Part shown: positions 34,783 to 44,360 of the stretch, in pieces | Layout: the number at the start of each line of letters is the position of its first letter | How positions within the stretch are numbered: the first letter of the stretch is position 1 | DNA from: Micavibrio_A sp964423095 | Lineage (GTDB): Bacteria > Pseudomonadota > Alphaproteobacteria > Micavibrionales > Micavibrionaceae | Direction of reading: 5' to 3' | Assembly: GCA_964423095.1 (NCBI GenBank) | Contig: CAYRDI010000004.1 | Coordinates: 9,715 to 73,714, forward strand | Length of the DNA stretch: 64,000 nt | The notes under the pieces: model-generated | What the model was told of the DNA's origin: nothing | The model's input: only the letters and a program-made list of their open reading frames with translations | Database searches by the model: none | Made by a program: the position numbers and the translations under genes

Positions 34783-36771
34783 CTAACGGGGCATATAGTA
34801 ATCATAGGTTTCATAAGGCGATGCACCGGGGGTCGCGGGAGGCGTTGTGGCGGGAACCGTGGACGATGACAGAGAATCCGACGCCTGACCACCATAAACG
34901 GGTGCAGGTGCGACCGAAGGTTCCATCGATGTGTCACGGGACACAAAGCCACCGGCGCGGCGGAATCGCGAAACATCCACGGACGGGGTTGGTGCCGGCG
35001 CAGACGCCGTCGTATCAAGCAGCGGGAGCGGCGCAGGTGTCACCGGTTCAGGGGCGATAGCCACAGGCGCAGGCGTAGCCGCGACGGGAGCAGCACTTTC
35101 CCACGATGGTGTGACCGCAGGAGCCGCTGCTGGCTCCGGTGCCAATGTCACAGGCGGCGCGGGCGCAACGGGCGTTACAGGTGCCACCGCCTTTTCGGCC
35201 GGGTAAATATTCTTTGGCGCGGGGGCCTCCGGCACGTCTTCTTTGGAAATCTGCGCATTCACCTTTTCCGCATCGATATGCTTCGTCATGGCATAATCAA
35301 GATAACGCGGATCATGCGGGGATGTGTAAACCACGACACGCGGACGGAGCAGCACCACCAGTTCCAGATTTTGCGTCTGCGCCGTGCGGGAATCCGGAAT
35401 AATCGGTTTCATTGCGCCCAAACCGCGGGAATCGAAATTGTCGTTTTCGCGTTTCAGACCGGCGATCAGGACGGAGTCACCCGGACGGACGCGAATCTGC
35501 GTGGAAAGCTGGCGCTCTGACGTTTGCGGCAACTGGATGGTCGTGCTGCCGCCCGTATCGCCCGTATCGGTAAAGGCAAAATCATCGATCTGTTTGACAT
35601 CCGTCAGTTCAATATCGACATTTGCATAGACCGTGGATTTATCCCACGTGCTGTTGATGGTCAGTGTAAAGCCCGTGTCCACCGAATCCGTGCTGACCGA
35701 TGTTGTTGATTGCCCCTGATCCAGCGTGGTGGCGATTTGCGAGACATAGTTTTGCGTATCGGCGACGCGCAATTCCGCTTCCGCGCCTGATAGAACCGTA
35801 ATCTGCGGTTGCGAAATCGTCTTCACCGCCCCGAATTGCGAAAGGAATTTGATCAGATCCCCCGACGTGCCGTCGAACTGCCCCGAAACGGTGGGAAGAC
35901 CAATGCTGACCGGTTTCAGGAAGTCCGCGCCAACGCCGCCCGTCACACTGACGCCCGTATTGTATTTTCCGAATGTCGCAAGTTGCGTCCAGTCAATCCC
36001 GGTGGAATTGCCGGAGTTCAAGGAGACTTCCCAGATATAGGTTTCAAACACGATCATTGCCGTGTTCGCGCGAAGACGCTGGAAATAACGGGATGCAACA
36101 TCCGCCGTACGCTGCGTGGCACTGTAAACGATTGTGCGCGTGGTGGGATCGACAATCGGTTCCGATGTCGTCGTGGTCGCCGCACTGCCGCTCGATGATT
36201 TGTCCCCGTCCAGAATGGCGGCAAGGCCGGCGGCCACATCGTCCATATAGGTTTTGTCGTCCTTGGCACCGATCGGCGGGAGAGTCACGGTGAAGGTCTG
36301 GGTATCTTTCACCACAACCGTGCCGTCTTCATAGGAGCAATACAGGTTGGCGAGCGAGCAGACCTCATGCACCACCTTGCCCAGATCGCCGCGCAGGTTG
36401 GCCACCGTGATCCGGCGGGTCAACCCTTCTTGCGTCTGGAACGCCAAGGAAATGTCATAGTCCGCCAAAATCAATTGCAACGCACCGGCCAGCGTTTCCC
36501 CGCGCAGTTCGAAGGGGCCGACCATTTCATGCGGAAAATCATCATCGGCGGCCACTTCGGGCACCAGCACATCTTCGCCCAGTGGCAGATACATGACGCT
36601 GTCGGGGCGTTCATTGATGGCCTGCTTGCGCGAATCGGCCAATGTCGGGGCGGGAATATTCACATTGCGCGCATCCGGAACGCCGACCATGGCGCAACCC
36701 GATGTGAAGACCATCGCCGCAACAGCAACAGCATTCAACGTCCATCCGAAATATCCTGCGCGTTTCATCAC
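34783..36771 (-). CDS. pilN: PilN-type type IVb secretin, lipoprotein
   Basis: A 662-residue outer-membrane secretin with a lipobox (FTSGC, Cys26). After N-domains (FELRGETLAGALQLILADYD; DPTTRTIVYSATQ) comes the secretin core at about residues 250-480, including VKTISQPQITVLSGAEAEL and SERQLSTQIRVRPGDSVLIAGL. The last 160 residues are an Ala/Pro-rich tail not found in the core family. The product would form the outer-membrane channel of the pilus machine. PilN of plasmid R64 and BfpB are the closest named analogues. Confidence 0.88.
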   Translation of the reverse strand: MMKRAGYFGWTLNAVAVAAMVFTSGCAMVGVPDARNVNIPAPTLADSRKQAINERPDSVMYLPLGEDVLVPEVAADDDFPHEMVGPFELRGETLAGALQLILADYDISLAFQTQEGLTRRITVANLRGDLGKVVHEVCSLANLYCSYEDGTVVVKDTQTFTVTLPPIGAKDDKTYMDDVAAGLAAILDGDKSSSGSAATTTTSEPIVDPTTRTIVYSATQRTADVASRYFQRLRANTAMIVFETYIWEVSLNSGNSTGIDWTQLATFGKYNTGVSVTGGVGADFLKPVSIGLPTVSGQFDGTSGDLIKFLSQFGAVKTISQPQITVLSGAEAELRVADTQNYVSQIATTLDQGQSTTSVSTDSVDTGFTLTINSTWDKSTVYANVDIELTDVKQIDDFAFTDTGDTGGSTTIQLPQTSERQLSTQIRVRPGDSVLIAGLKRENDNFDSRGLGAMKPIIPDSRTAQTQNLELVVLLRPRVVVYTSPHDPRYLDYAMTKHIDAEKVNAQISKEDVPEAPAPKNIYPAEKAVAPVTPVAPAPPVTLAPEPAAAPAVTPSWESAAPVAATPAPVAIAPEPVTPAPLPLLDTTASAPAPTPSVDVSRFRRAGGFVSRDTSMEPSVAPAPVYGGQASDSLSSSTVPATTPPATPGASPYETYDYYMPR

Positions 36772-36778
36772 CGGTTTT

Positions 36779-37180
36779 TCAGCCTTTTCTCCTTGCGGCC
36801 TCGATCGTACGAGTTACCGTTTTGACGAGCCGTTCTTTTTGCACCGGCTTAATCATAACGGCACCAACACCCCACGTTCCTGCTTTTTCGAGCAAGTCGG
36901 GATTGCTGTCCCCGGTCACAAGAATAACGGGTGTATCCATATCCATACCACGGATACTCCTGATAAATTCAAATCCATCCACAGGTTCCATCCGCACATC
37001 GACAATCGCGAGCGAAACCGGCTCATGCTTCAAATGCTGTTTTTTGATGAAATCAAGGGCGTGATCCCCCTGGGATGCTTCGATAATTTCGGCACCGGTT
37101 TCGGCCAGATACCGCACAATCTGCATCCGCACGAAATCATTGTCTTCAACGACAAGAATAATATTTTTTTGGTCAGACAT
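36779..37180 (-). CDS. Receiver-only response regulator
   Basis: A 133-residue CheY-like protein. The acidic pair is VVEDND, the phosphoacceptor is Asp61 in AIVDVRMEPVDGF, and the conserved Thr and Lys are in ILVTGDSN and VMIKPVQ. There is no output domain, so it acts by protein contacts or in a phosphorelay. Only seven bases separate it from the secretin gene, so it is the first gene of the pilus operon. I favour the ATG at 37180, with GGAG close upstream; a GTG at 37228 would add 16 residues. Confidence 0.88.
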   Translation of the reverse strand: MSDQKNIILVVEDNDFVRMQIVRYLAETGAEIIEASQGDHALDFIKKQHLKHEPVSLAIVDVRMEPVDGFEFIRSIRGMDMDTPVILVTGDSNPDLLEKAGTWGVGAVMIKPVQKERLVKTVTRTIEAARRKG

Positions 37181-37337
37181 CGCTCCGGACGGAACCTTTT
37201 CGGCAGGGCTATCGTGAATCACTTCCACAAACCGTAGAGGAAGGATTTTGAATAATCAATCCTTCCTTGCGGCCTTTCCACGGAAAGGATTATGATGGGT
37301 GCAACGATCGTTTTCCAATTTCCGGTTTCATACACCC

Positions 37338-37862
37338 ATGTTCGATGTTCTTGCCCTTGCCTGCCTTGCGATTGCGGTGCTTTTGCTGATCGCGCTGTCC
37401 GTCATCGATTTAAAACACTGGATTCTTCCCGATGAATTGAATCTGGCTCTCGGCATTACGGGGATTCTGTTTCATTTTTTTGCGACATACCGTTTTTTCG
37501 GGATTGAACAAATCCTGATGGGTGCGGCGGCGGGCGCGGGACTTTTGTATGCCATACGTTTTGTCGCCAACCGGTATTACGGCCGCGATACGCTGGGGCT
37601 TGGCGATGTAAAATTGTTGGGGGCCGCGGGGTTATGGCTCGGCCTTGACGGAACGCTTCAGGCCATCACCATCGGCGCCTTTGCCGGCATGCTGCACGGG
37701 CTGGCCTATGCCGCCTACCTTGCCATCAAAACCAAAACAAAACCGAACCTTTCCGGGTTGTCCATTCCTGCTGGCCCCGGTTTTGCCGTGGGAATTGTGG
37801 CCGCGGGCTTTATCCTTTTTCACCAATATGCACTGGATGTGATGCATGATCTCTTCACTTGA
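37338..37862 (+). CDS. Prepilin peptidase, A24 family
   Basis: A 174-residue membrane aspartyl protease that cleaves prepilin leaders. The two catalytic Asp motifs are VIDLKHWILPDELN and LGLGDVKLLGA, the second being the GxGD signature. The N-terminal methyltransferase domain of full-length PilD is absent, as in TadV/FppA-type enzymes. It diverges from the pilus operon and is the obvious processing enzyme for the pilin-like proteins. It overlaps the CoA-transferase gene by 17 bases. Confidence 0.9.
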   Translation: MFDVLALACLAIAVLLLIALSVIDLKHWILPDELNLALGITGILFHFFATYRFFGIEQILMGAAAGAGLLYAIRFVANRYYGRDTLGLGDVKLLGAAGLWLGLDGTLQAITIGAFAGMLHGLAYAAYLAIKTKTKPNLSGLSIPAGPGFAVGIVAAGFILFHQYALDVMHDLFT

Positions 37863-39060
37863 AGGCCTTCGGATTCTTGATCTTTCCCGCGTTCTTGCCG
37901 GCCCCGTCTGCACACAGATGCTGGGCGATCTCGGTGCGGACATCATCAAGATCGAAAGACCCGGCGAAGGTGATGACACGCGCAACTGGGGCCCACCCTA
38001 TTTAAAAGACAAGGACGATAACGATACGAACGAAAGCGCCTATTACCTGTCCGCCAACCGCAACAAAAAATCGGTGACGGTGGACATCTCGAAGCCTGAA
38101 GGACAGGCGATTATCCACGCGCTGGCCGCGAAATCGGATGTTCTGATCCACAATTTCAAGGTCGGCGGGCTGGACAAATACGGCCTGGGATTCGCGGACA
38201 TGCATGAAAAACATCCGCACCTTATATACACGGCGATTTCGGGTTTCGGACAGAACGGGCCGCTGGCAAGCGAACCCGGCTATGATCTGATGGCACAGGC
38301 AATGGGCGGGATGATGGCGCATACCGGCGCGCCGGACGGCGAACCGACCAAGGCCGGTGTTGCACTGGTGGACGTCATGACCGGTCTTCATGCGGCAATC
38401 GGCACGCTCGCCGCCCTGCACGCAAGGGAAAAAACGGGCAAAGGTCAGTTGGTGGATGTCGCTCTGCTGGATGTCTGCCTTTCGTCCATGACCAACCTAG
38501 CGCAATATTATCTAACCTCCGGACAGGTCCCCAAAAGGCAGGGGAATGCCCATGCGTCCATCGTCCCCTATCAGGCGTTCGAGGCCAAAGACGGCCATAT
38601 GGTGGTTGCCGTCGGCAACGACCACCAGTTCCGCGTTTTTGTAACGGCCCTCGGACAATCAGCATGGGCCGACGATGCGCGGTTTTCCCACAACAATGCC
38701 CGCGTGAAAAACCGCGACGTGCTGGTGCCTATGATCGCGGATGTTCTGGCCACCAAAAATGTGGAGGACTGGGTGGCGATGTTCCGCGACATCAATATTC
38801 CCGCCGCCGCCGTCAACAATGTCAAAGATGTCTTCGCGCTGGATCAGGTTCAGGCCCGCGGGATGGAAATCGAAATGCCGCACCCGTTGAGCCCTGCGCC
38901 CATCCATCTGGTCGGCAGTCCGTTCCATTTATCGGATACGCCCGTGTCCTACCGCCTGCCCCCGCCCGTGATGGGCCAGCACACGGAGGAGGTTTTATCC
39001 ACCGTTCTGGGGCTTTCGGCGGAAGAATTAGGACGTCTAAAGGCCTCCAACATCATATAA
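37846..39060 (+). CDS. CaiB/BaiF family (class III) CoA-transferase
   Basis: A 404-residue protein of the formyl-CoA transferase fold. Motifs include LEGLRILDLSRVLAGPVCTQ near the N-terminus, LGADIIKIERPGEGDDTR, ISGFGQNGP and the catalytic Asp in ALVDVMTGLHAA. The natural acyl donor and acceptor cannot be told from sequence. The start lies within the end of the prepilin peptidase gene, so the two are probably on one transcript though functionally unrelated. Confidence 0.92.
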   Translation: MISSLEGLRILDLSRVLAGPVCTQMLGDLGADIIKIERPGEGDDTRNWGPPYLKDKDDNDTNESAYYLSANRNKKSVTVDISKPEGQAIIHALAAKSDVLIHNFKVGGLDKYGLGFADMHEKHPHLIYTAISGFGQNGPLASEPGYDLMAQAMGGMMAHTGAPDGEPTKAGVALVDVMTGLHAAIGTLAALHAREKTGKGQLVDVALLDVCLSSMTNLAQYYLTSGQVPKRQGNAHASIVPYQAFEAKDGHMVVAVGNDHQFRVFVTALGQSAWADDARFSHNNARVKNRDVLVPMIADVLATKNVEDWVAMFRDINIPAAAVNNVKDVFALDQVQARGMEIEMPHPLSPAPIHLVGSPFHLSDTPVSYRLPPPVMGQHTEEVLSTVLGLSAEELGRLKASNII

Positions 39061-39104
39061 CGGGCTGGACACGCCCCGCATCCGGCTGTAATCATGCGGT
39101 TTTG

Positions 39105-40085
39105 ATGAACACAGACTCCGCCCCCCAAAAAGAATTCGAAAAGGTCGACCGTTCGGCCTTTCGTCACAATGACCTGATCGGTATCGAAGACCTGAACAAT
39201 GAAGAGATCGGGATTGCCCTCGATCTGGCCGATTATTACGCAGACAGGCTGGGGGACCGCACCTTCAAGCCCGGCATTCTGAACAACGCCATCGTCCTCA
39301 CCCTCTTCTTCGAAGATTCCACGCGCACGCGCGTGTCCTTTGAAATGGCGGCCAAACGGCTCGGTGCCGATGTCGTGAACATGGACATCCGTACATCCAG
39401 CATGAACAAGGGCGAAACGCTGACCGATACAATCAAAACTTTGGTCGCGGGCGTTGACCCCGATGCCATCGTCGTCCGCCATTCCGAATACAACGCGCCG
39501 CGTTTTATTGCGAACCTCGTCGATTGCCCCGTGATCAATGCGGGCGATAGCTGGCGCGAACATCCGACACAAGCCATTCTCGATGCGCTGACCATCCGCC
39601 GCCATTTTGGAAAGATCGAAGGGCTTCGTGTTGCCATCTGCGGCGATATCGCGCATTCCCGCGTGGCGAACTCAGATATGATCCTTCTGACCAAAATGGG
39701 CGCGGAGGTTCATGTCGTGGCCCCGCCCGCGCTAAAACCCGAAAAATTCCCGGTTCATGGCATCAAGGCGTTCGATAATATGAAGGACGGATTGAAGGAT
39801 TGCGATGTCGTCATGATGCTGCGCAATCAAAAGGAACGGATGAAGGCGGGATTGATTGAATCTGAGGATGCGTTCTTCCGCGATTACGGCTTAACATACG
39901 ACAAGCTGGCCTACGCCAAACCCCATGCGGTTGTCATGCACCCCGGGCCCATGAACCGCGGTGTCGAAATCGATGGCGATGTGGCGGATGATGAAAAAGT
40001 TTCGCTCATCCTCAAACAGGTCAAAAACGGCGTCCCCGCCCGCATGGCGGTGATGGATTTGTTGCTGAAAGAAAGATTGAAATAG
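39105..40085 (+). CDS. pyrB: Aspartate carbamoyltransferase catalytic subunit
   Basis: PyrB makes carbamoyl-aspartate in pyrimidine synthesis. The carbamoyl-phosphate loop is FFEDSTRTRVSFE, and HPTQAILDALT, VAICGDIAHSRVANS, MMLRNQKERM and MHPGPMNRGVEI are conserved. I start at the ATG at 39105 (MNTDSAPQKEF), giving 326 residues; the longer open frame runs inside the previous gene and is not coding. No pyrC or pyrI is adjacent. Confidence 0.95.
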   Translation: MNTDSAPQKEFEKVDRSAFRHNDLIGIEDLNNEEIGIALDLADYYADRLGDRTFKPGILNNAIVLTLFFEDSTRTRVSFEMAAKRLGADVVNMDIRTSSMNKGETLTDTIKTLVAGVDPDAIVVRHSEYNAPRFIANLVDCPVINAGDSWREHPTQAILDALTIRRHFGKIEGLRVAICGDIAHSRVANSDMILLTKMGAEVHVVAPPALKPEKFPVHGIKAFDNMKDGLKDCDVVMMLRNQKERMKAGLIESEDAFFRDYGLTYDKLAYAKPHAVVMHPGPMNRGVEIDGDVADDEKVSLILKQVKNGVPARMAVMDLLLKERLK

Positions 40086-40088
40086 CGG

Positions 40089-40679
40089 ATGGAATATTTC
40101 ATCGCGGCGATTGGCGGGTATTTGTTGGGGGCAATCCCGTTCGGATTGGTTTTGACCCGCGCGTTCGGGTATGGCGATATTCGCACCATCGGATCTGGCA
40201 ATATCGGCGCGACGAATGTCTTACGCACGGGCAACAAAGCACTCGCGCTCGCCACGCTTGTCCTCGATTCTTTCAAGGGCGGAATCGCGGTTTATCTGGC
40301 CTGGCATTTCTATGATTTCAATGCGGCAATGTTCGCGGGCTTCTTCGCCCTGCTCGGCCATCTGTTTCCCGTCTGGTTGAAATTCAAGGGTGGTAAAGGT
40401 GTTGCCACAACGCTCGGCACCTTACTTGCGCTCAAACCCATCATCGGGATCGCTGCCTGTGGAATATGGCTTTTGACCGCCGTCATCACACGCTATTCGT
40501 CCCTTTCCGCGCTGGTGGCGATTGCCGCGACGCCTTTCATCGCCCAATCCCTGTACCACAATACCAATCTCACCGGCCTTTGCGGTGTGATCGCCACACT
40601 GGTTTTCTTTAAACACCGTGCGAATATCCAGCGTTTGGTGAAGGGTGAAGAGCCAAAGATCGGGCAAAAGAAGTCATGA
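40089..40679 (+). CDS. plsY: Acyl-phosphate glycerol-3-phosphate acyltransferase
   Basis: PlsY makes lysophosphatidic acid from acyl-phosphate and glycerol 3-phosphate in the membrane. The 196-residue protein has about five helices and the three PlsY motifs: GSGNIGATNVLRTGN, KFKGGKGVATTLG and the C-terminal FKHRANIQRLVKGEE. It starts three bases after pyrB and overlaps dprA by four bases. Confidence 0.95.
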   Translation: MEYFIAAIGGYLLGAIPFGLVLTRAFGYGDIRTIGSGNIGATNVLRTGNKALALATLVLDSFKGGIAVYLAWHFYDFNAAMFAGFFALLGHLFPVWLKFKGGKGVATTLGTLLALKPIIGIAACGIWLLTAVITRYSSLSALVAIAATPFIAQSLYHNTNLTGLCGVIATLVFFKHRANIQRLVKGEEPKIGQKKS

Positions 40680-41809
40680 TGTTTGCGCAAGACCGCACCG
40701 CCGCGCCGCTCTCCGATAACGAAAAAATTGCGTGGCTGCGTCTGATCCGCACCGAAAATGTCGGCCCCATCACCTTTTACAATCTGATCGATAGTTTCGG
40801 GTCTGCAAGCAAGGCGATCGAGGCCCTCCCCACCCTGTCCCGTAAAGGCGGGCGGTTAAAAGATTTGAAAGTGTTCGATACGGGCGCGGCCATTTCCGAA
40901 ATGGAATCCTTACAAAAACGCGGCGGAAAAATGCTGTTCGCCGCCGATGCTCTATACCCGCTTGCACTTGCCGCGATTGACGATGCACCGCCGGTTTTGA
41001 GCATCCTTGGCAATCCAAAACTATTGAACCTTCCCGCCATCGGCATGGTGGGGGCGCGCAATGCTTCGTTGAACGGGTGCAAATTTGCCGAAAAAATCGC
41101 GCGCGATCTTGGCGCGGGCGGACAGATGGTTGTCTCCGGTCTTGCCCGCGGGATTGATACCGCCGCGCACAAAGGCGCGCTGGAAACCGGTACCATTGCC
41201 GCCGTGGCCGGCGGAATCGATGTGATCTACCCGCCGGAAAACAAATCCTTGTATGAAAGAATGGCGGATGAAGGATGCATCGTCGCCGAAAGCCCGCTGT
41301 CCATGGAGCCGCTCGCGCGGCATTTCCCCAAACGCAACCGGATCATTTCCGGCCTGTCTTCGGGCGTGATCGTTGTGGAGGCGACATTGAAATCGGGTTC
41401 CCTCATCACCGCGCGCATGGCCGCAGAACAGGGGCGCGATGTGTATGCCGTGCCCGGCCACCCGTTCGATCCGCGCGCGGCCGGCCCAAACAAATTGTTA
41501 CAGGACGGCGCGACGCTCGTCCTCTCCGCCGCCGACATCCTGTCCAACATCGCGCAATTTTCGGGCACCCGCCCCGGGCTCCGCGAGGCCGCCCAATCCG
41601 TATGGGCACCCGCCGATTTGTCCGAAAACGATGCCGAAACCGTACGCACAATCATTTTACAGAACATATCCTCCATGCCCGTGACAGTTGACGAACTGGT
41701 CAGAAACTGTCATTTGACAATCCCGGCCGTGCAGACGATTTTGCTGGAACTGGAACTTGCCGGACGTATCCAGCGACTACCCGGAAGCCGGATTGTTCTG
41801 ATAAATTAA
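40676..41809 (+). CDS. dprA: DNA-processing protein DprA
   Basis: DprA loads RecA on incoming single-stranded DNA during transformation. The 377-residue protein has an N-terminal SAM-like region, the Rossmann-type core (GMVGARNASLNG, VVSGLARGIDTAAHKGAL, PKRNRIISGLSSGVIVVEA) and a C-terminal winged-helix DML1-like domain (PVTVDELVRNCHLTIPAVQT). It overlaps plsY and is followed by topA, a common dprA-topA arrangement. Confidence 0.95.
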   Translation: MMFAQDRTAAPLSDNEKIAWLRLIRTENVGPITFYNLIDSFGSASKAIEALPTLSRKGGRLKDLKVFDTGAAISEMESLQKRGGKMLFAADALYPLALAAIDDAPPVLSILGNPKLLNLPAIGMVGARNASLNGCKFAEKIARDLGAGGQMVVSGLARGIDTAAHKGALETGTIAAVAGGIDVIYPPENKSLYERMADEGCIVAESPLSMEPLARHFPKRNRIISGLSSGVIVVEATLKSGSLITARMAAEQGRDVYAVPGHPFDPRAAGPNKLLQDGATLVLSAADILSNIAQFSGTRPGLREAAQSVWAPADLSENDAETVRTIILQNISSMPVTVDELVRNCHLTIPAVQTILLELELAGRIQRLPGSRIVLIN

Positions 41810-41822
41810 GGACTTAATACAT

Positions 41823-44294
41823 TTGAGCGCCGACAACCTCGTCATCGTTGAATCGCCCGCAAAGGCCAAGACCATTAATAAGTATCTTGGCGGGGATTTT
41901 TACGTGCTGGCCTCTTATGGCCATGTCCGCGACCTCGTGAGCAAGGACGGCTCCGTCCTCCCCGACGATGATTTCGCGATGAAGTGGGAATTGTCCGAAC
42001 GCGCCGATAAAAACGTCCGTGACATCAAAAAGGCCGTGAAGGCGGCAAAGTCCGTTTACCTCGCCACCGACCCTGATCGCGAAGGGGAAGCCATTTCGTG
42101 GCACATCAAGGAAATTTTAAATGACGGCGATTTGTTGAAAGGCAAAAACCTGCAACGTGTCACATTCAACGAGATCACGAAGAAGGCCGTGCAGGATGCG
42201 TTTTCCCACGCCCGCGGTCTGGATCAGGATTTGATCGATGCGTATCTCGCCCGCCGCGCGCTCGATTATCTGGTGGGGTTCAACCTTTCGCCGATCCTGT
42301 GGCGCAAATTGCCGGGATCAAAATCCGCAGGCCGCGTGCAGTCTGTCGCGCTAAAACTCATCTGCGAACGTGAAGCGGAAATCGAAAAATTCCGATCGCA
42401 GGAATACTGGAGCATCGAAGCCCTGCTGCATTCCAAGGATGGTGCGCCCTTTACCGCCCGCCTCACCCACCTTGCCGGGAACAAACTCGACAAGCTCGAT
42501 ATTACGTCCGGTGATGCCGCGCAAAAAGCGGCGGCGCGCATCCGTGCCAAAAACCTTGTCATTCAAAAGATTGAAAAAAAGCAGGTACGGCGTAACCCGT
42601 CCCCGCCCTTTATCACATCGTCCTTGCAGATCGAAGCCTCGCGCCAGCTTGGGCTTTCCGCCTCGCAAACCATGCGGGTCGCGCAAAACCTTTATGAAGA
42701 CGGTTTCATCACCTATATGCGTACCGATGGAACGACGCTGTCCGAAGATGCGGTGAAACAGGCGCGCGGATTGATCGCCAAAAACTATGGCGACCGGTAC
42801 CTGCCCGATGCGCCGCGTCTTTACAAATCAAAGGCCAAAAACGCGCAGGAAGCCCACGAAGCCATTCGCCCCACCGATCTTTCGGTATCGCCAAGCAGCC
42901 ATAACGCCCCGCGTGATGATCTGCAACGCAAAGTGTATGATTTGATCTGGAAACGCACGATGGCATCGCAAATGGAAAACGCGGTGCTGGATCAGGTGGC
43001 CGCCGACATTTCGGACGGCACGGATGATGTGATTTTGCGTGCGACAGGTTCCACCGTCACGTTCGATGGTTTCCTGACCCTTTATACGGACAGCAAGGAC
43101 GATGATGCGGAAGACGAAGAAAACCGCCGCTTACCGCCTTTGAACGAAGGGGATGGGACGAAGTTGCAAGACATCCGCACCAACCAGCATTTTACGCAGC
43201 CCCCGCCCCGCTATACCGAAGCCTCTTTGGTGAAAAAGCTCGAAGAGCTTGGCATCGGCCGCCCGTCCACCTACGCCTCTATCCTGCAGGTCTTGCGGGA
43301 CCGCAAATATGTGGTGATGGACAAGAAACGATTCATCCCTGAAGACCGCGGCCGTTTGGTCACCACCTTCCTGCAACGATTCTTCACGCGCTATGTGGAT
43401 TATGATTTTACCGCAAACCTTGAAGAAGAGCTTGATGTCATTGCCTCGGGTCAGGTGGAATGGAAAGAGGCGTTGCGCCAGTTCTGGATCGATTTCAACC
43501 GGATCATCGAAGAAACCAAGGGGTTGAAAATTTCCGAGGTTATCGACCACCTGGATGAAGAACTCGGCCCCCACTTCTTCCCCAACGGAGATGCGGACCG
43601 GAAATGCCCCGCCTGTAACGCGGGCCGCCTGTCCTTGAAATTCGGCAAATTCGGCGCGTTTATCGGTTGCACCAACTATCCGGAATGCCGCTTTACCAAA
43701 CCGCTGGAAATCGCGGGCGGTGAAGATGGCGAGGAAAAAGATGCCGCCGCCGCGCTCGCCAACGAACCCAAAATCCTCGGCACCGATCCAGAAAGCGGGC
43801 GGTCTGTTTCGCTTCGCCGCGGCCCTTACGGCCCCTATGTGCAGATCGACCCGCCCGAAGAATCCAAGGACAAACCCAAACGTCAGGGCGTTCCCAAGGG
43901 TGTGGAACTTGCCACGCTTGATCTCGCCGCCGCGCTCAAACTGCTTGCACTGCCCCGCATCGTCGGCACACATCCGGACGACGGGAAAACGATTGAAGCG
44001 GGAATTGGCCGGTTCGGCCCCTATTTGAAACACAACGGCCGATTTAAATCCCTTAAAAAGGATGACGATGTGATGGTTATCGGCATGAACCGCGCCGTGG
44101 AGCTTCTGGCCGAACCCGTCAAGGAAACTTGGCGGACAAAGAAGAAAGCCGAAATGCAGGCAAAGAAAGAAGCGGAAAAAGCGGAAAAAGCCGCCGCCAA
44201 GGCCGCCAAAAAGAAACCGGCGAAAAAGGCACCCGCCAAGAAAAAAACCGCCGCCAAAAAGAAACCGGCTGCGAAGAAAAACAGCGAAAAATAA
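41823..44294 (+). CDS. topA: DNA topoisomerase I
   Basis: TopA relaxes negative supercoils by a type IA mechanism. The TOPRIM domain starts LVIVESPAKAKTINKYLG and contains DPDREGEAISWH. The active-site tyrosine is Tyr298 in FITYMRTDGT. A C4 zinc finger (CPACNAGR to CTNYPEC) and two further Topo_C_Rpt-like repeats follow at about residues 595-760, then a Lys/Ala-rich tail. The start is the TTG at 41823 with AAGGA upstream in the dprA stop region; it yields 823 residues. Confidence 0.95.
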   Translation: MSADNLVIVESPAKAKTINKYLGGDFYVLASYGHVRDLVSKDGSVLPDDDFAMKWELSERADKNVRDIKKAVKAAKSVYLATDPDREGEAISWHIKEILNDGDLLKGKNLQRVTFNEITKKAVQDAFSHARGLDQDLIDAYLARRALDYLVGFNLSPILWRKLPGSKSAGRVQSVALKLICEREAEIEKFRSQEYWSIEALLHSKDGAPFTARLTHLAGNKLDKLDITSGDAAQKAAARIRAKNLVIQKIEKKQVRRNPSPPFITSSLQIEASRQLGLSASQTMRVAQNLYEDGFITYMRTDGTTLSEDAVKQARGLIAKNYGDRYLPDAPRLYKSKAKNAQEAHEAIRPTDLSVSPSSHNAPRDDLQRKVYDLIWKRTMASQMENAVLDQVAADISDGTDDVILRATGSTVTFDGFLTLYTDSKDDDAEDEENRRLPPLNEGDGTKLQDIRTNQHFTQPPPRYTEASLVKKLEELGIGRPSTYASILQVLRDRKYVVMDKKRFIPEDRGRLVTTFLQRFFTRYVDYDFTANLEEELDVIASGQVEWKEALRQFWIDFNRIIEETKGLKISEVIDHLDEELGPHFFPNGDADRKCPACNAGRLSLKFGKFGAFIGCTNYPECRFTKPLEIAGGEDGEEKDAAAALANEPKILGTDPESGRSVSLRRGPYGPYVQIDPPEESKDKPKRQGVPKGVELATLDLAAALKLLALPRIVGTHPDDGKTIEAGIGRFGPYLKHNGRFKSLKKDDDVMVIGMNRAVELLAEPVKETWRTKKKAEMQAKKEAEKAEKAAAKAAKKKPAKKAPAKKKTAAKKKPAAKKNSEK

Positions 44295-44360
44295 TGAACA
44301 AAATCCCTTTTACATCTGGAAGTCATTGGCAGAACGTCCAAATGGCTTATGCTTTCTATT

